Origin: CAZTJA01 sp964613745
Lineage (GTDB): Bacteria > Desulfobacterota > Desulfomonilia > Desulfomonilales > Desulfomonilaceae
Assembly: GCA_964613745.1 (NCBI GenBank)
Contig: CAZTJA010000027.1
Coordinates: forward strand, 1-31,765
Direction: 5' to 3'
DNA length: 31,765 bases
Shown here: positions 31,023 through 31,765 of the stretch, piece after piece
How positions within the stretch are numbered: position 1 is the first letter of the stretch
Layout: every line of letters starts with the position of its first letter
Program-made: the position numbers and the translations under genes
The notes under the pieces: model-generated
Seen by the model: the letters and a program-made list of their open reading frames with translations, nothing else
The model's database searches: none
What the model was told of the DNA's origin: nothing

Positions 31023-31718
31023 TCACGATACGTTTTTGAGACGTCCGTCTTCCATTTCGAGAATTCGATCAAAAACGTCCAGAGATCTGTGATCGTGAGT
31101 CACAACCATGACGCTTGAACCTTTTTCGTGGGCAACTTTTTGGAAGAGTTCCATAACCTGCCGGCCTCGAACACTGTCCAATGCGGCGGTAGGTTCATCC
31201 GCCAATATGAGACTTGGGCTGTTGGCCAGGGATCTTGCAACTGCGATCCGCTGTTGCTGACCGCCGGACAGCATGTGAGGCAGATTATTCATTCGATCAC
31301 CTACCCCCAGGTATTCGAGCAGCTTCTTGGCTTCGGCTTTTGCCTCTTTAGCGGGAAAGTCGTTGATTTCCATTGCGACTTGAACGTTCTCCAGGGCTGT
31401 AAGAAATGGGATGAGGTTGGCCTTCTGAAACACAAACCCGATGTGCTTTCGTCGGAACTCGGTGACATTTACCAAAGGTTCAGGCCCTTTCATCACCTGA
31501 ATGCCGTCGAAGTAAATTTCCCCTTTACTGGGAGGGTTTATAAGGCCGACAGCCGTCAGCAAGGTTGATTTACCGGCACCGCTGGGCCCAAGTAAAGCAA
31601 CGACCTCTCCTCTCTTCATAACGAAGGAAACATTGTCCATGGCAATGACTTCCGTGTTGCCGCTGCCGTACACTTTGCTTATGGATTTCGCTTCGACGGC
31701 AACGCCTTCGAGGGTCAT
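31023..31718 (-). CDS. ABC transporter ATP-binding protein, MacB/LolD type
   Basis: A 231-residue ABC ATPase with Walker A GPSGAGKST, Q-loop FQKANLIPFLTA, signature LSGGQQQR, Walker B LILADEPTAALD and H-loop VVTHDHRS, typical of the LolD/MacB/FtsE group that drives lipoprotein export or peptide/tripartite efflux. The ATG at 31718 follows GAGGTG; the longer frame from 31757 is less likely. The permease partner is probably upstream, beyond the right edge of the window. The small kinase-like gene follows it with a start or overlap of 4 bp. Confidence 0.85.
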   Translation of the reverse strand: MTLEGVAVEAKSISKVYGSGNTEVIAMDNVSFVMKRGEVVALLGPSGAGKSTLLTAVGLINPPSKGEIYFDGIQVMKGPEPLVNVTEFRRKHIGFVFQKANLIPFLTALENVQVAMEINDFPAKEAKAEAKKLLEYLGVGDRMNNLPHMLSGGQQQRIAVARSLANSPSLILADEPTAALDSVRGRQVMELFQKVAHEKGSSVMVVTHDHRSLDVFDRILEMEDGRLKNVS

Positions 31719-31765
31719 GAGAGCACCTCGTTGGGTTGGACCTTCATGGCTTTCCAAATGCCTAA

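Noticed and set aside
1..31765. CRISPR arrays, insertion sequences, tRNA or rRNA genes
   Set aside because: No regularly spaced repeat arrays, transposase ORFs or recognisable structural RNA genes were seen.

Overview
The window looks like chromosomal DNA from an anaerobic, selenocysteine-using Desulfobacterota (deltaproteobacterial) bacterium; this is inferred from gene content only. The evidence is corrinoid-dependent C1 methyl transfer, a RACo/RamA-type corrinoid activator, an MtrH-family methyltransferase, PAS-LuxR one-component regulators and three in-frame UGA codons that read as selenocysteine. It is draft sequence: two runs of exactly 100 N (5449-5548 and 10383-10482) are scaffold gaps.

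Layout. (1) 2-1773, + strand: the end of modA, then modB and a short modC, for molybdate/tungstate uptake. (2) 4636-1750, - strand: an outer-membrane beta-barrel protein, a small secreted acidic protein and a ZnuA-like metal-binding lipoprotein or periplasmic protein, preceded by three TAGCACG repeats at exactly 20-bp spacing. (3) 5355-4963, - strand: a NifX/NafY-like protein. (4) 5733-9076, + strand: DUF2284 protein, COG0523 GTPase, unknown protein, a second COG0523 GTPase interrupted by UGA, and a PAS-LuxR regulator. (5) 9297-9653, - strand: DUF488 protein. (6) 10222-11088, + strand: UroD-family methyltransferase broken by a gap. (7) 11268-14892, + strand: MoxR-type AAA ATPase plus NorD/CbbO-type VWA protein, then a flavin/PNPOx-fold protein. 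(8) 18762-14982, - strand: a compact seven-gene operon of UxxC thioredoxin-like selenoprotein, Cys-containing small protein, DUF2284 protein, thioredoxin-like protein, COG0523 GTPase, arm-less SMC-like ATPase and zinc-ribbon protein. (9) 26723-18884, - strand: the core methyl-transfer cluster of Sec-containing UroD-family methyltransferase, thioredoxin-like protein, MtrH-type methyltransferase, UroD-family methyltransferase, corrinoid protein, thioredoxin-like protein, thioredoxin reductase and RACo-type activator. (10) 29695-27293, - strand: large multi-PAS LuxR regulator. (11) 29807-30331, + strand: corrinoid adenosyltransferase. (12) 31718-30364, - strand: LolD-like ABC ATPase and a small histidine-kinase-like protein.

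How it may work together. Regions 6, 9 and 11 contain the parts of a corrinoid methyl-transfer pathway: UroD-type methyltransferase loads a methyl group on a corrinoid protein, an MtrH-type enzyme passes it to a pterin, and a ferredoxin-ASKHA protein reactivates the cobalt. This resembles a CmuA/CmuB chloromethane-type system with CmuA split into separate methyltransferase and corrinoid proteins. Around it sit three COG0523 GTPases, two DUF2284 proteins and several CxxC proteins, which suggests dedicated metal delivery and redox upkeep. The methyl donor cannot be read from the sequence.

The main discovery is that three genes that would normally be called truncated or split are better read as selenoproteins: a COG0523 GTPase with Sec at the first Cys of its CxCC motif (UGA at 7675), a UroD-family methyltransferase with Sec at the third zinc-ligand position (UGA at 25793-25791, - strand), and a thioredoxin-like protein with UxxC (UGA at 18714-18712, - strand). 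Each has a stem-loop with a G-starting 3-nt apical loop about 21-33 nt after the UGA, and each has a Cys paralogue in the same window. No selA, selB, selC or selD is present here to confirm decoding, and no rRNA, tRNA, CRISPR array or insertion sequence was recognised.
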